NCBI GenBank assembly: GCA_905331475.1
Contig: CAJNYU010004304.1
Span: forward strand, 23,038-87,037
DNA length: 64,000 nt
DNA from: Rotaria socialis
Lineage: Eukaryota > Rotifera > Eurotatoria > Philodinida > Philodinidae
Direction: 5' to 3'
Part shown: one piece after another, positions 52,346 through 64,000 of the stretch
Position numbering within the stretch: the stretch's first letter is position 1
Layout of the letters: each line of letters begins with the position of its first letter
Program-made: the position numbers and the translations under genes
The notes under the pieces: generated by a model
The model's database searches: none
Told to the model about the DNA's origin: nothing
Seen by the model: only the letters and a program-made list of their open reading frames with translations

Positions 52346-52642
52346 TTAATCTTCTTCTTTTGTACATTGCAAAACGCAAACCAATTGTTCATGATCTCTA
52401 ACAAAATAATCCGAAAGCTGACGTTGATTATCCCAATTTTCAGATTCATGAGGTCGTCCTAAACGTGAATTTGGTTCGATGTGCAGCTTCTTTTTCAAGT
52501 CGCCAATGGTCATAGATAATGGTATATTGGCCAAAGTGATTTCATTCTGCCCTTTCATTGCTGATATTTCAACTGTCACACTGATTCTGCCAGCTTCTGA
52601 AAATGATTTGGGTTCCATGACTTTGGTAGGAATCCTATTCAT
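52346..52642 (-). CDS. Small ubiquitin-like-domain protein
   Basis: A 98-residue frame, MNRIPTKVMEPKSFSE.. to ..CTKEED. Residues about 20-93 look like a beta-grasp ubiquitin-like domain: alternating beta strands (ISVTVEISAM, NEITLANIPL), a helix with TIGDLKKKLHI at the position of ubiquitin's TIxxxKxxI, and DNQRQLSDYFV followed by LVCVLQC. There is no C-terminal Gly-Gly, so conjugation is unlikely; it would act as a Ubl adaptor or fold. A clear splice acceptor (TTTTTTTTTAG) directly precedes the ATG, so a 5' UTR or further coding exon lies upstream and the start is provisional. No specific family is recognised. Confidence 0.5.
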   Translation of the reverse strand: MNRIPTKVMEPKSFSEAGRISVTVEISAMKGQNEITLANIPLSMTIGDLKKKLHIEPNSRLGRPHESENWDNQRQLSDYFVRDHEQLVCVLQCTKEED

Positions 52643-55600
52643 CTAAAAAAAAACATTACAGGAATATGATTTATTTATACTGAACTGATAAATAGTGCGT
52701 TTTCTAATGTTTATCTGTCTCTGTCACGCAAATCCGACAAAGGCATACGTATATCTATAATAGTTAAAATCATTTCAATCAAAGTATTTACATGTAAAAA
52801 TACATGAATCACAATAATAGTTTGTTATCATTTTTCATAGGTCACTTTCACAAGAATTGATAAAAGGTTTCCGCATATCATTTTATTCTATGAATACGGT
52901 CGAACTTTCAAAAGCTGGAAAACAGATTATCTTTTAAATATCTGAATCTTCTCGAGACTGACTCCTTGATGAGGAAGTTTTTACTCTATATTTGAATCAC
53001 TTAAAAAAATGATGCGTTCTAGTTCTGACATACTTACACTAGTTGTTAGTTTTTCAGATGGTAGCTTTACTATTATGTGAAAAACAGAAGAAGAATGCCT
53101 GATATTCTATCCAAATGAAATAAAAACAACTCTATTCCTTTTTATTTCAAAAAAAATCTGTAATGTATCGAGTTATGAACTTGTTAGTTTATGTCGACAT
53201 GAAATTTTGCCACGCTTTAAATGTTTTCATGAAAGAATGCTTAAGAGCTTGTGGAACACGCACGAATTTGTTGCTCATTGCTTTTGATTGGAAAACTATA
53301 GAAAGTTACCGCTTCTAGTCCGCATAATTTGTTTCTTTTTGTGGCATTTATCATGACAATTAATATAAAAGGTAGTAGAAAAGTTTGTTTACTTGCTGCC
53401 TTTTTCATAATTATTTGAAGGTTTTTCTCGTTTTAATTTTCAAACTGTCACCATTGATAGCTGATAAACCTACGCATTCAATTAGAATAGCGTCACTATT
53501 GTAGGTTTATAGGTCAGTTTTGTAAAGGTCATCAGCAGTCACCCGCAGACATTTAAATACACAGAGAAATAATATGAACTTAGATCTGTTGATTCTATAA
53601 GATTTAGAAATAACCCATTGGTAATCTAGCTACAAAGGAATAATAGATACGATTATGTGATAACGGTACCCATGATGCATGCATTCTAATGCATCATATT
53701 TTCAAATGCTACATAATAATGTTTTACTTGTAAAAAAAGCTCATCCATTAGCATGCATGAACTAGATGGCATTATTATTTAATTAAATCGTTAGTTGACT
53801 AAACTAGTGCTCATAGAATGTAAAAAGTTGCATCAGATAGCTATTCACTAACTACTGCCTTCATTTTAAGTTTCCATGACGCACAACTTAACTAATTAAA
53901 GAGTTTCGCAGAAAACAATGATCGCACAATTTGTTTGTCTGGTTGGACATTTTGGCAGCTCAAGTCTGTTTGTAATCTAACTGGTAACACTGCAATATAG
54001 AACTATATTTCATTTCATTGCATTTATTATTATGACAAAATGTTTTAATGGGTCACTGATGATAAAACACAGTTCAAGATGAAATATATCTGTGGAATTT
54101 GTTCTAGCTTATAGCAATATCACCATGTATGAGACTTCTATCAGGTATCGCTCAATAGGTTGTTCACTAGTTGTGTTCAATATTTGCAGAAAATTCGCAT
54201 GAACCGGAATAATCGAAATCATGATCGATGAAAAAAATGTTCAGTATGTTTGAATGATTCGTATATTCGATGAGTATCATCTTTAATCATTCCTGAATTC
54301 GACTTAGTAGCAGTTAACATCCTTTGAATTGTAAACGATGTAGAGCAGTCGAAATAGATCTGCTCTTCAGTACTACAATAAAACTGTGTATTCAAAGCGA
54401 CTCATTAATTTACATATTGACGATGATAACTCTACATGTATTCATGCTGAACGTGTGTAACTTTTCTTATTAATTAAGTCAATTTGTTACACCAGTAAGA
54501 TCATGTATTTTAAGTTTTCTCGTAAGAATTCACTATTCCTGTGGAAAGTAACTGTCCCTATTCATTTGGAAGAAGTACCAAAAATGTGTGAAGCATAAAA
54601 TATTGAACATGATTGCCAATGGTTAAGCATCATAGTTGACTAGTTCTAACATAATTATGACTTTCACTAGAACCAAAAGAAGAAACCTCTCTACTATATG
54701 ACCTATTTAAAAATATACTTACAAATATATGAAGCACTATCTATTATATAGGGCAAAAATATTTGTTGATATCTTTTTTAGAGTTAAAATAAATAAACTC
54801 TTTTTTTTCGAATCTGAAATTTTGCTTATCATGATTACATTAGTTTTCAATGAGAATTCGTGCAAGATTCGATGCATGCGCAGAATAAACTTATTATCAC
54901 TAGACACCTACACTTTGATTGTTTTATACGACGCGCTTATTAAAAGCTATTCAATTTAAGATAAATGTCTCAACAAAAAATTTGATCTGCTTGTACATGT
55001 CATTATTATTGTTTTAATTTAAGAAAGAGTAGTAATCAAAAACAAAGAGAAATCAAAAATAAAACGTATTTTTACATTGAATTACATTTTTCTGAAAGTC
55101 AATACCCAATCAAGAAGCATTGATTTAAGAAATACTAACTTATTTTCTCATTCAGTTATTCATATAACATCAAAGAAAACGAAAGAAGTGAATTTACTTT
55201 AGTCAAATGTCAATGCAAATTTTTAATTTCAATGCAAATTTGCAACCCTATATGAAAAGATGATTCACACGCGTGAATTCATAATGCTGTAAAACTATAC
55301 AAGACAATAACGCAAGAGGATCTTTTTAGATTTATTGAAAACTTAGACGTAAAAGAAACGTTATACCCAGTTGATCAAAAGTGAAAATCATGTAAGATTT
55401 GCATATAAATAAAAAATTATTAAGGTAAATAGAGTAAACACATTATGAGCAATACATTCAAAAACCAAATCAAAAGAATTAAAATAAATAAATATTGAAT
55501 TCAATGTTTAAATCTCAGTAAAACATTGCTACTTGAAAAGATTATCATCTACAAGACAACAACAGGGTGATCCAAGTGACATAAATAAGCCTGGTGAAGA

Positions 55601-55811
55601 TTTTAATATAGTTATGCAGAAGTGTTAATCTTGAATGCTTATAGGTATAATCATAATAACTTCTCTTTGATGCAAGTAGTACAAAGTTGGCAATTTTATT
55701 GGATTTGATGCTGAAGTCATCGAAATCTAGCTAAATTTGCCGATATACGTATATGCGAACGTCTAGTCATGAACAATATAAGTGAAACTATCGGCGCCTA
55801 CAGTATTCAGA
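52643..55811. other. Gene-poor region, about 3.2 kb
   Basis: AT-rich, with only short frames interrupted by stops. I see no gene, RNA or transposon that I can support; an upstream exon of the ubiquitin-like gene may lie in the first part. Confidence 0.5.
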
Positions 55812-56031
55812 TTATATTACTGAACTGGTTAATAGAAATGCATCAAAGATTAATAAAACGATCAGCAGAACAGCTGTAAACATAAACAATAGATACAAGA
55901 TGATTGCCATTTGCACACGTCGTCTTTTTCTAGATGAATAATTATGCGTACTATACTGTGTTGCCAGATCTTTCGAATATTCAGATTTGAATTCCGGATT
56001 TTTGACTTTGACATCTGGCAACACTGGTACT
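55812..56031 (-). CDS. Terminal exon of a small single-pass membrane protein
   Basis: After an acceptor (TTTTGTTATAG) at about 56032, about 72 codons read PVLPDVKVKNPEF.. to the stop at 55812. A soluble segment with an SRKRRRVQ basic cluster is followed by one strongly hydrophobic helix (MAIILYLLFMFTAVLLIVLLI) and a short tail, as in a tail-anchored or type II protein. The phase requires one base from an upstream exon that I could not fix. It is not a further exon of the trans-Golgi gene upstream, because the splice phase differs. No family is recognised. Confidence 0.4.
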
Positions 56032-56616
56032 ATAACAAAAGTTAGAATATTTTCTCAGACGTTGAATATATGCGATTCTGCAGCAATACATGCTATTGTA
56101 TTAAACACATTTTTCATCTTTACCATGTTTGAACAACGAAAACTATTATCAAGAGAAAAATTTACGTAAATAAACAGATTTTCGTAGGTGATACACTGAT
56201 GACAACGATTCATATGACAAAATTAGTTGTGAATCCACGATTTGACTATTTTTCATGATATAAATCTGGAGTTTTTATTTTATATTGTCAAAGACGAACA
56301 CATCATAGTTTTGATATTAATTTTCCCGAAAAAGAATTCACTTTTATTTTGTTATAGTTATACAAATGCGAAGCTTAAGCTAAAGAAGAATATTATTAAG
56401 TGATTTCTTGTTAGCCAATAAAATTGATGGTGGCAATCCTCAAGAAAAAAAAACTTGAACTAGATGCGTGAGAAATCAATGAGAGTAATAGAAAGAGAAC
56501 GAGAAGAAAAAAACCAAACATATGAAATGAAAGACCAACAAGAAAAAGAACACAAGTAAGAATAATTCGATCACAGTATTTTTGTTTTTTTCTAATAATA
56601 ATATATAAATAATTAT

Positions 56617-56775
56617 TCAAGTTTTCAAAATAATAACTTTGTCCGATATAGGATTAATATTATCAATAGGAATAATATCATTAACATTTTTTAATTTTTC
56701 ATAGCCACGATGAGACGGTCGACTACCAGAGCGTGGTGCACCTGAACGACGACCTTCGACAACATATGCCATTAA
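56617..56775 (-). CDS. Alternative 3' exon B of the TGN38-like gene (YEKL tail)
   Basis: After acceptor ATCTTCTCAAG, in phase 0, 52 codons read LMAYVVEGRRSGAPRSG.. with GYEKLKN, then stop at 56617. It fits directly after HHKNK of the membrane exon. YEKL is a YxxL-type adaptor signal at the position of TGN38 YQRL. Confidence 0.7.
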   Translation of the reverse strand, partial: LMAYVVEGRRSGAPRSGSRPSHRGYEKLKNVNDIIPIDNINPISDKVIILKT

Positions 56776-59700
56776 CTTGAGAAGATAAAACAAAACAATA
56801 GAACAAGAGATACATGGAGCAAACAAAAAGCATTAATAATACAAGTATGATAAATAGAATACAGAGACTAAGACAAAAAAAGACGGACGTGTTTTTTTTT
56901 CATCTAATCTAAGATGACTGTGATAAGCGTTGATACCGTGTTGAACTCGAAATTCCACCATGACGACGTCCAATTGATGAACGATTTCGCCTGCATCCTT
57001 CGATTAATAAACCCAGTATCTAAAACAAGCACGAGAAAAAAAAACAACGTCCGCTTTTTTCTCTATTCATTGCCTCTGTTGCTTCAATCAGAAAAAAAGA
57101 GCTTGATTAAAAAGTGAACGTTTATCTACCTTGTTCTTATGATGTAATACCAAATAGCCAATAACAACGAATAAAGTAAAAAGAAGAAAATAAGTGACAA
57201 AACTACCAGACCATCCATCATCATCAGCATATTTTCGAGATACTGGTGCTTCTAGAGAAAAATAATTGATTTTCACTATAAACTTTATTTCAGTAAAAAA
57301 GTCATTTAAACTAAAACATTTATATTTATCAATTAAAATCTAACTAGTAAGTATTTTTTATTGAATGCCAACGTATATTGACTACTGTTATATATTATTA
57401 AGATAGTTAAAGAACCTTTTTGATTTGCAACCAATAAACATTGTAAATAACACAACATTGTCTATATCTACGATATATTCTCATGGAAAACTTTGCAATT
57501 ATTAGTGTTGCCGATTTTTAGAGCTGGAAATATGTTCGGTAAAAACGCATTTCTACCATTTTTCTTTAACTGATAATCATACATAAAAGTACCTTTTGGA
57601 TGTACTCTAAAATAATGAATTTCAATAAAACGAATTCTGACTAAATCGATCAAGGCTGTTTTCACATAATCTAACGAGATTAGGCATGCAACGAACCCGA
57701 ACGGTTCGGGTACTATTCACGACTACGTGGTCAAGAAAAAAATCCAAGCTGTTCGGGTTCGTTGCATGCCTAAACGAGATGATAAAGCAACATGATTAGG
57801 TTTACTCTATTTTCTTATCAATCGACTAACTATGTTTTTTGTTAATTTATTTTAATTATAGATTAGTTTTCTTTGTCTTTGTTTCCACAGTCTATAGATT
57901 TTCAAAACAGAAATTGAATCTGTACTAGATCTCTACCAGCAATATACGTGTTCAATGATTTAATATGACATATCAAATTGTATAATCAACTATGCTTTCT
58001 TTCTTCAAGTTTTCACACGAAACTTGAAAACTATAAGAAAAAATGATCGAATTCTATGACAATTTCTTTTTGTTAGGTCATAAAAAATAAGTTCGATTAT
58101 TTTACAAATTATGTCTTACTCGGTCTTGTTTTAGATGATTCAGAACCTGAAAACACACGAATTCTTCAACATCATACTTCACATAAAACGAAAGTACCTG
58201 AATTTTTTGTATTCTTTTCTGCCGTTTTTCCTACAAAAGACATGCATTTTTAGTTAAGAATAATTAAAAACAATGAATAATACCGAAACCAGTTCTATCT
58301 TCATCAGTCGGTTTTCTAATGTTCATTCCACTTGGATCACGGTTGATACCTTTAAAAAAAATTTTTTTAATTGCAATAATTAATTTAAAAAATTGTTAAA
58401 TATTATTCATATTAAGAAAAAGAATCGAAATATCAATTTAACGAAATAAAAGCTGTAAGCATTCCTTTGGTTGCAAATTTTCCCAAGAATCATGCCTAAG
58501 CAGTTCGTTCAATATGAAAGAGAAGAGAGTATGATTTACTATAAAAAACAGTTTTTTATATTTGAAAAGAAAATTTAGTTAAGATTTTTGAATGCATAAA
58601 TATGTAGATGTACATGTATGCAATATATTGATATTTTAGCAAGAAAATTTATGTAATTAGTTCGAATAAAACCTTGATCTTCTGCATCTTCATCATCGTT
58701 AGATGGATCTACTGTTTTGACTTGTTGATCAGAATCATTAGCAGTACCATAATCATCTGGTGGTATATGTTCATTATCCGCTACATTGAGGATAAGAGAT
58801 GAAAGTATATTTATCAGAACTAACCTGCTTTTTCTTTATCACCAACAGCCGATCGCAAATCGTCCTTATCAGATTCCTTTTGCTGGTCTCTTAACTGTTT
58901 CATAGAGTCTTCATCAGTATCGTTATCAACTTCATCTTCCTCTGGGCCATCATTTGGATCATTTGATTTCATATCACGATCATTATTTGTTTCTTTATCT
59001 TTCTTTTCTAAAATAATTTAAAAAAATATTAAGAATTCAAAGACAATATCTTTTTTTAATTATATTAGCTGATTGTTGAAAAGTAAATAAATCTTTCTCT
59101 CTTCATGATATCTATTGATTTCGAGAGAATGCATCTTAAATGAAGAGGTAGACGTTTTATTGAGCGTAGAAAGATTTGTTGTGAGTAAATCAAGAGTATT
59201 GGTTTTTCTACGCTTAATCAACGAATTAGCAGAGGTGGAGTTAATCATGTGTGAATCTAATCTATGTTTAATTAATTCAGCAGATGATATTTAATATTAA
59301 TTCATTAAGTTTGTTAGAGAGAGTAAATCATTACGAGATTGATATTTGTCAGATGAAGTTAATTTGTTAGCTGATAGATAGATGGATTATATTTTCTTGT
59401 GTTCTAGTTTAATGAACTCACTATCTTGATTAGCAAGATTCGATGTTTCATTTACGATTGCTCCTTTGACATCTTTTGTCTTATCTATTTCTTCAAAATC
59501 AAGAATAATATAGAATATAAATTACTAGGAAACAACTTTCGACCTTCGGATACTTTACTGTCATGTACATTCAATAAAACTGAAGATTTTAAAAAGTTAT
59601 TTGAATACGTGTTCTTGTTATTAAAGAAAATTGGTTTCTATCAAATGAAACTGTAAAAAGAATTTGCATGTATCTCATTATTATCTGAGTAAAATGGATC

Positions 59701-62164
59701 TTGTAAAAGAAATAGTGCACTAATCGGTAGAAAATTAAAACTCAATTACCATCCACATTGAGTTTTTTCACTCTAATCCCAGAAAATATCTATTTGATAT
59801 CGTCTTGTATCTTGTAGCTTTATGATCTCATTCATGTGAATTTAAAAATATATTTCCATTACATCTCATGTCTAGAAGAAACTCAATAATAAATGATCAG
59901 TCAATTTCGTTTCTGTAGAACATTAATATGATACGTTTTCTAACTTTTGAAATCAACTATTTACGATGATAAGATAGAATTAAATAAATTAAATAATACC
60001 TGTTTCTCCTTCTTTTTTATTCACTAAATCAGGTTTTGGAATTTGCGCAGCTGCAAAAAAAAATCAATAAACAAAATAAAAAATAAGAGATATTGGTACC
60101 TTGTTCTGCTTCTTTCGATATTTTGTCGCCATTATCATCTTCATCATCTTAAAAGATTATTTCTAGTGTATAGATTCAGTGAAACAATAACTTACTATCT
60201 TCATCGTCTGCACTTGCTTGATCTTTTTTGTTTTCTAATTCAGATTTGTTATCTTTATTCAAATCCAAGACTTTCTGTCCATTTTCATCTACAGATTGAA
60301 TTTTATTGTCTGCTCGAATCATAGAATCAAATAAATACCTGTTTTGGGCGAGAGTTCATTGGTTGCATTTTTACGCAATTCTGTTTTTTCAATGGTTTTA
60401 TTCGACAATGATTCTTCTGATGGTTTACCTTTATCAACATTACCTTGAATCAGATCTCCAGAAAAAAGAAAAAAACATAATTTGATTTTTCTCAATCTAG
60501 TTTTTCTCACCAGTTTTGTTGTCTTTGTTCGAAATAATATTGGCACTTACATTTAGTTTCTCACCTTCACCCGCTTTTTCTTTTATACCTTCACCAGTTT
60601 GGGCAATCTTGTCTTTTGCACCTTCTCCTGTTTGAGCAGTTTTGTCTTTTACCCCTTCGCCAGTTTGCGCGGCTTTGTCTTTGATTCCTTCACCAATCTG
60701 AGCAGCCTGATCTTTGGTTCCTTCATTAGTCTTGTCCTTTGCTTGTTCTCCTGGTTGGGCAGCCTTATCCTTGGTTCCCTCTTCTGTTTGATTAGCTTTG
60801 CCTTTTGTACCTTCACCAGTCTCTTTTGCTTTAGTTTCAATAGATTGCTGTGATTTTTCTTTACTTGTTGGTGCTACATCAGCATTGCCAGTTTTGGTAT
60901 CTTTTGCGGCTCCTGAAATTGATACTATAGAGTGCGACTGACCTTTATCTATTAGAGAAAAAAATTAGCGGTTTCATTTCAAACATAGGATAATATAAGA
61001 GTTAATAGTGGAAGGGAATTGGTATTATTTTCGATGCTTAGCATATTTTTATGAATTCATTTATGAAGCATTTTTCAAAATTCCTGAATTGATTATAATC
61101 CTCTTACATTCGATTAGTCGAGATCGCATAAATTCGTTATCAAAAAATAACCTTAGCGATTCAAATTTAATAGAAACTACAACGAGTTTTGCTAATTTAA
61201 TATTGTATTTATCAAGTTTTCGTCTTGAAATCAACGTTTATAGGCAATTTACTTCTAGAATAATAGAAATTTCGATTCTATTTAGATTAAGTTGATGCTT
61301 TTTTAGATAAACTATAATATTTAGTCGCGAACGAACGTCTTCTTGGTGTTTAGAAAGCTTCAAGATTGATATTCACAAAAGCAATTTCTAGTTTAGCATC
61401 TTTTTAAACAAGGTAACATGTTTTTAAAGAAAAATGCCTATGAGATGTGATAGCTCGTCGTTCTGAGTCATGGTGTCAGATCGTTGCTGTACATTTTTTT
61501 CTAAAGATCACCAAAGCCTCCTGATAACTACTATACGGGCGTAAAAAATAATATTTCCATATTTATTACGATTAAATGAATATAGTTTCACTTTCATCAA
61601 GAAATCTGCTATCTTACCTGAAGCCTGTTGAGAAAGATCAGCTTGCCTAATAAGTGGCGCAATTTTATAAAAGAATCTTGCTAGTCGGAGTGTTACCGTA
61701 TAATTTGTAACTGAATCACATAAATATTTTGCAGTGATACCAATATCTTTTTGTCCACCATTTGTTAGTTTATCCCATATCCATTGATTAGTTAATTGTA
61801 TATTTTTCCTATCACATATTTCTTTGGCTGATGTGTTACTTGTGTATAGAGCTTTCGATGGACGTGATTTAGCTGGAAGCGCACAAGCTATTTCAAGCTC
61901 ATATGAAAGCATATGACATAGGATTCTGAATCGTTTTACCAATTTCGATGGTGAACAATATTTAGTTAAATCATCCGATAAATTTTTAAAGTCGCTATCT
62001 AATCGAAGAAAATCATGAAGGTCACAACCTGCAGCAGTATTGTTTAATTTTGCTAATACATTAATAGCCTTGAATTTTTCGGTTCCCAATCCAAAAATAT
62101 ATTTTCCATGAAATAAAATCAAACTTAAAATTACCACCAATGAATTTGTCCTTAGAAGGAACAT
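56617..62164 (-). CDS. TGN38/TGOLN2-like trans-Golgi network membrane protein
   Basis: Type I membrane protein. Exon 1 (62164 to about 61618) has a signal peptide (NSLVVILSLILFHGKYIFG) and a cysteine-containing lumenal domain. Exons 60913-60511 and 60455-60339 and about ten shorter ones down to 58130 encode a long Lys/Glu/Asp-rich lumenal stalk (for example DEDDNGDKISKEAEQ, DPNDGPEEDEVDNDTDEDS). Exon 57252-57130 encodes DDDGWSGSFVTYF plus the membrane helix, ending HHKNK. The tail exons continue with EG(R/C)RR and a YxxL motif. This matches the mammalian TGN38/TGN46 layout: acidic repeat-rich lumen, helix followed by HNK, (V/L)EG(K/R)RS, and a YQRL sorting signal. The expected role is cycling between trans-Golgi network and plasma membrane in vesicle formation. 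The junction of exon 1 to the repeat exon is unresolved: the strong donor at 61617 is phase 1, and a phase-0 donor exists slightly downstream. Confidence 0.75.
56909..57019 (-). CDS. Alternative 3' exon A of the TGN38-like gene (YQRL tail)
   Basis: After acceptor CTTGTTTTAG, in phase 0, 36 codons read ILGLLIEGCRRNRSS.. ending TRYQRLSQSS and stop at 56909-56911. It has the same phase and same layout as exon B (hydrophobic start, EG, basic stretch, YxxL), and YQRL is identical to the mammalian TGN38 signal. Each exon ends in its own stop, so a transcript uses one or the other. Confidence 0.65.
   Translation of the reverse strand: MLGLLIEGCRRNRSSIGRRHGGISSSTRYQRLSQSS
57681..57772. mobile_element. 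92-bp hAT-type MITE with 8-bp target-site duplication
   Basis: Perfect 22-bp terminal inverted repeats starting TAGGCATGCAACGAACCCGA (57681-57702 and 57751-57772). It is flanked on both sides by AACGAGAT (57673-57680 and 57773-57780). An eight-base duplication is the hallmark of hAT insertion. It sits in an intron of the TGN38-like gene. The perfect arms and duplication suggest a recent insertion. Confidence 0.9.
60561..60811 (-). repeat. 33-bp tandem repeats encoding 11-residue LEA-like units
   Basis: About eight units, mostly 33 bp, read on the minus strand as GTKGKANQTEE, GTKDKAAQPGE, a short QAKDKTNE, GTKDQAAQIGE, GIKDKAAQTGE, GVKDKTAQTGE, GAKDKIAQTGE and a partial GIKEKAGEGE. They lie within exon 60913-60511 of the TGN38-like gene. 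The 11-residue period with KDKAAQ resembles the group 3 LEA 11-mer. Confidence 0.8.
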
Positions 62165-64000
62165 AGCTTTTTTTATCTAAAAAAAACTAGTAATTTTTTA
62201 TACTAATGATGAAAATAAGTTAGGAGAAAAAGAAAATGTGCATTGAGACTGTAAGCATATGAAAAATGTTTGCTTGTAATCATGGTCGTTCTCTTTCTTT
62301 CCTTTTGCGTTTCGTGTAACTAACCAACTTGTACAAGTTGAATCTTTTATTCTCTTGACGATCGACAACCTACCGTTCTTTTTGTTGACATTTTATGACA
62401 ATGATGCACAACATACATTGCGAATCTTCAATACATGTAAGATACCCCTTGTAGATTATCTTTCAAAAGCACTCTTTCATCTATGACTAATGAATACACT
62501 ATTGATACACGTAAATGTATTGTGTAAATATCATAAGAAAAATAAATCTATACCTTTGTCGTTTCGATCGATTTTAGTTCTGTTAAAATACAAAAGAAAG
62601 AAAAAAATAAATTACTCATGAAACGTCAGCAATGTTCTTTATTTTTTTTCTAGAAAAGAGATTTTGTCCCGACAATTAGTTGACTAATCATAATAGTGAT
62701 CGAAACACGACAAATATAGATGTCGATGAGTGATGCTATTCTGGTGACATCCAAGATTTTTCCGATGAAAATGAAAATACCTGATTTATTATATTTATTA
62801 TTACTCGCTACTTGAATTCATATTATGCCTTTCAAAACGTATCATCCAGTCAATGAAATGAAGTACGTTCTAAAATGATTCGCTTCGAACTATTTTAGTA
62901 ATTCAATCATAATCGTTTTCTTGAATTTTTCGACTAGTTTTGAGAATTTACTTGAATATCAAATAATAGAATTTCTGTGAGATGCATTCCTCTTTGATAG
63001 ATTGATTGTTCAACAGAATATTTTTAAAGTTTTGTTCGAAAATAAATTTCATGGTGAAGCATTCAATTCATAAGTAAACGCGTATATAATTTCTATTAAT
63101 TAATGAGGTAGAGTCCTCTGAGATAATTCGGATCAAAATTTTGAAAATTCATTTTGTTTTTGCTTCTTCTCAGTCATCTTGCATTGCACAATGATGATTT
63201 TTTAAACACTACTAGTTCAAAGCATGCCCTGTCGATTCACGAAAGAATCATACCAAAAAATATTATACCGGTAAAAAGTATCAGCGAAAGTACTGTGGAG
63301 CTGATCCGAATTACCCCATGTGGGATAATTCCGATCACTATAGCTATTGTCGCTGTTAATGACTTTTTAAACTTCTACCGCTTCTACAATGCAAAATCAA
63401 TGACTGAGCTCTGAAGAACAGTTGTTTGTCTGGCTTTCCTCTATATCATCCTACGACAAAATATTACTGTCATGCAACCGGTAAAGTTTAAGACGAATTA
63501 ATGTATTTACACAAAAAACGTGCACTCTTCTCACGCATCCGCCTGTCTTCCCTTAAGCAGCTCAACTAAAGAAAAGATTTTAGAAAAAATGCGTTGGGCA
63601 GCTCTAATGCAGAAATGTTTGAACTACAAAATGATATCTTGAAATCAACGGAAAAACGCTGATCACTACTTGAGATATGGTGAAAACTAACACGTTCACG
63701 TCGATATGTTCTATATTTCTAACAGGTGTTCAGCATTTAACCGTCAAAAAAAAACGTTATTTGAAGAAAACTAATACGATACTCCGAATCAGCATGCAAA
63801 ACTGAGTACATACACACATATTTCAAATGGTTTTTGCGGAACGTTTTTTCCATCGAAAAATTCAGTTCTGGCATCCCCAGGGTTCAAACAAAAATCGAGA
63901 ACTTCCAAACAACTGTCGTAAGGTATATCTAACGTGAGTTTTGAGTCATTATGATATTTTAAACCTTCTACATGTTATATCTACTATTTAGAAAAGCTTT
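62165..64000. other. Upstream region of the TGN38-like gene to window end
   Basis: About 1.8 kb of AT-rich DNA. The part next to 62164 should hold the promoter. A frame at about 63160-63414 on the plus strand has no start context or recognised motif, so it is not annotated. Nothing else is supported. Confidence 0.5.

Noticed and set aside
52346..52642. Ubiquitin or SUMO gene
   Set aside because: The frame lacks a C-terminal Gly-Gly and the sequence is far from ubiquitin; only a ubiquitin-like fold is supportable.
59060..59248. Possible extra exon of the TGN38-like gene (Ser/Thr/Lys-rich, 62 codons)
   Set aside because: No convincing acceptor and donor pair in a phase matching its neighbours; left as intron sequence.
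60599..60853. Plus-strand 84-codon frame with FCxFxSL-like repeats
   Set aside because: It is the antisense of the 33-bp repeat coding for the KDKAAQ units; the periodicity is inherited from the real gene.
1..64000. CRISPR arrays, bacterial operons, rRNA or tRNA genes
   Set aside because: No regularly spaced repeats, no operon-like gene packing, and no cloverleaf or rRNA sequence that I could recognise by eye; a tRNAscan/Infernal run would settle small RNAs.

Overview
The window reads as nuclear DNA of a small invertebrate, most likely a bdelloid rotifer. It is strongly AT-rich. Most genes are cut by short introns (many about 50-70 bp) with GT-AG borders. Two patches carry TGTGGG units, the telomeric repeat reported for bdelloids, and two intronless genes look foreign to animals. 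The species call is inference; the gene families are read directly from translated motifs.

Layout. 1-2245 (+): the 3' part of a secreted GH18 chitinase with a Thr-rich linker and two CBM14 chitin-binding domains. 2531-2694: a foldback element. 3196-4122 (+): a four-exon precursor resembling a peptide hormone. 4931-14378 (-): a full-size ABCA lipid transporter with two membrane domains and two ATPase domains. 15994-17322 (+): an intronless ERG4-type sterol C-24 reductase. 17683-19105: two TGTGGG patches bracketing an intronless, relatively GC-rich, secreted RNase T1/N1-family gene (18359-18826). 19816-21140 (-): a decayed pogo/jerky-type transposase 3' end, followed by a tandem duplication, inverted repeats and a possible membrane-protein relic.

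25736-48896 (-) is one very large gene for a dynein heavy-chain-like protein. Its stalk tip is well conserved but its AAA1 nucleotide site is degenerate, which recalls the non-catalytic DNHD1 group. 49752-50795 is a hAT-like non-autonomous element with GTAC-rich subterminal repeats. 52346-52642 (-) is a small ubiquitin-like protein. 55812-56031 (-) is a small membrane-protein exon. 56617-62164 (-) is a TGN38/TGOLN2-like trans-Golgi protein. Its lumenal region carries 11-residue repeats like those of group 3 LEA proteins, and it has two alternative 3' exons, each encoding its own YxxL sorting tail. A 92-bp hAT-type MITE with a perfect 8-bp target duplication lies in one of its introns.

The most interesting points are the sterol reductase and RNase genes beside interstitial telomeric repeats (a pattern known for foreign genes in bdelloids), and the LEA-like repeats and duplicated tails of the TGN38-like gene. 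Next come the nucleotide-site loss in the dynein-like protein and the unassigned peptide precursor. Exon borders were called by eye from splice signals and reading phase. Large multi-exon genes are given as spans.
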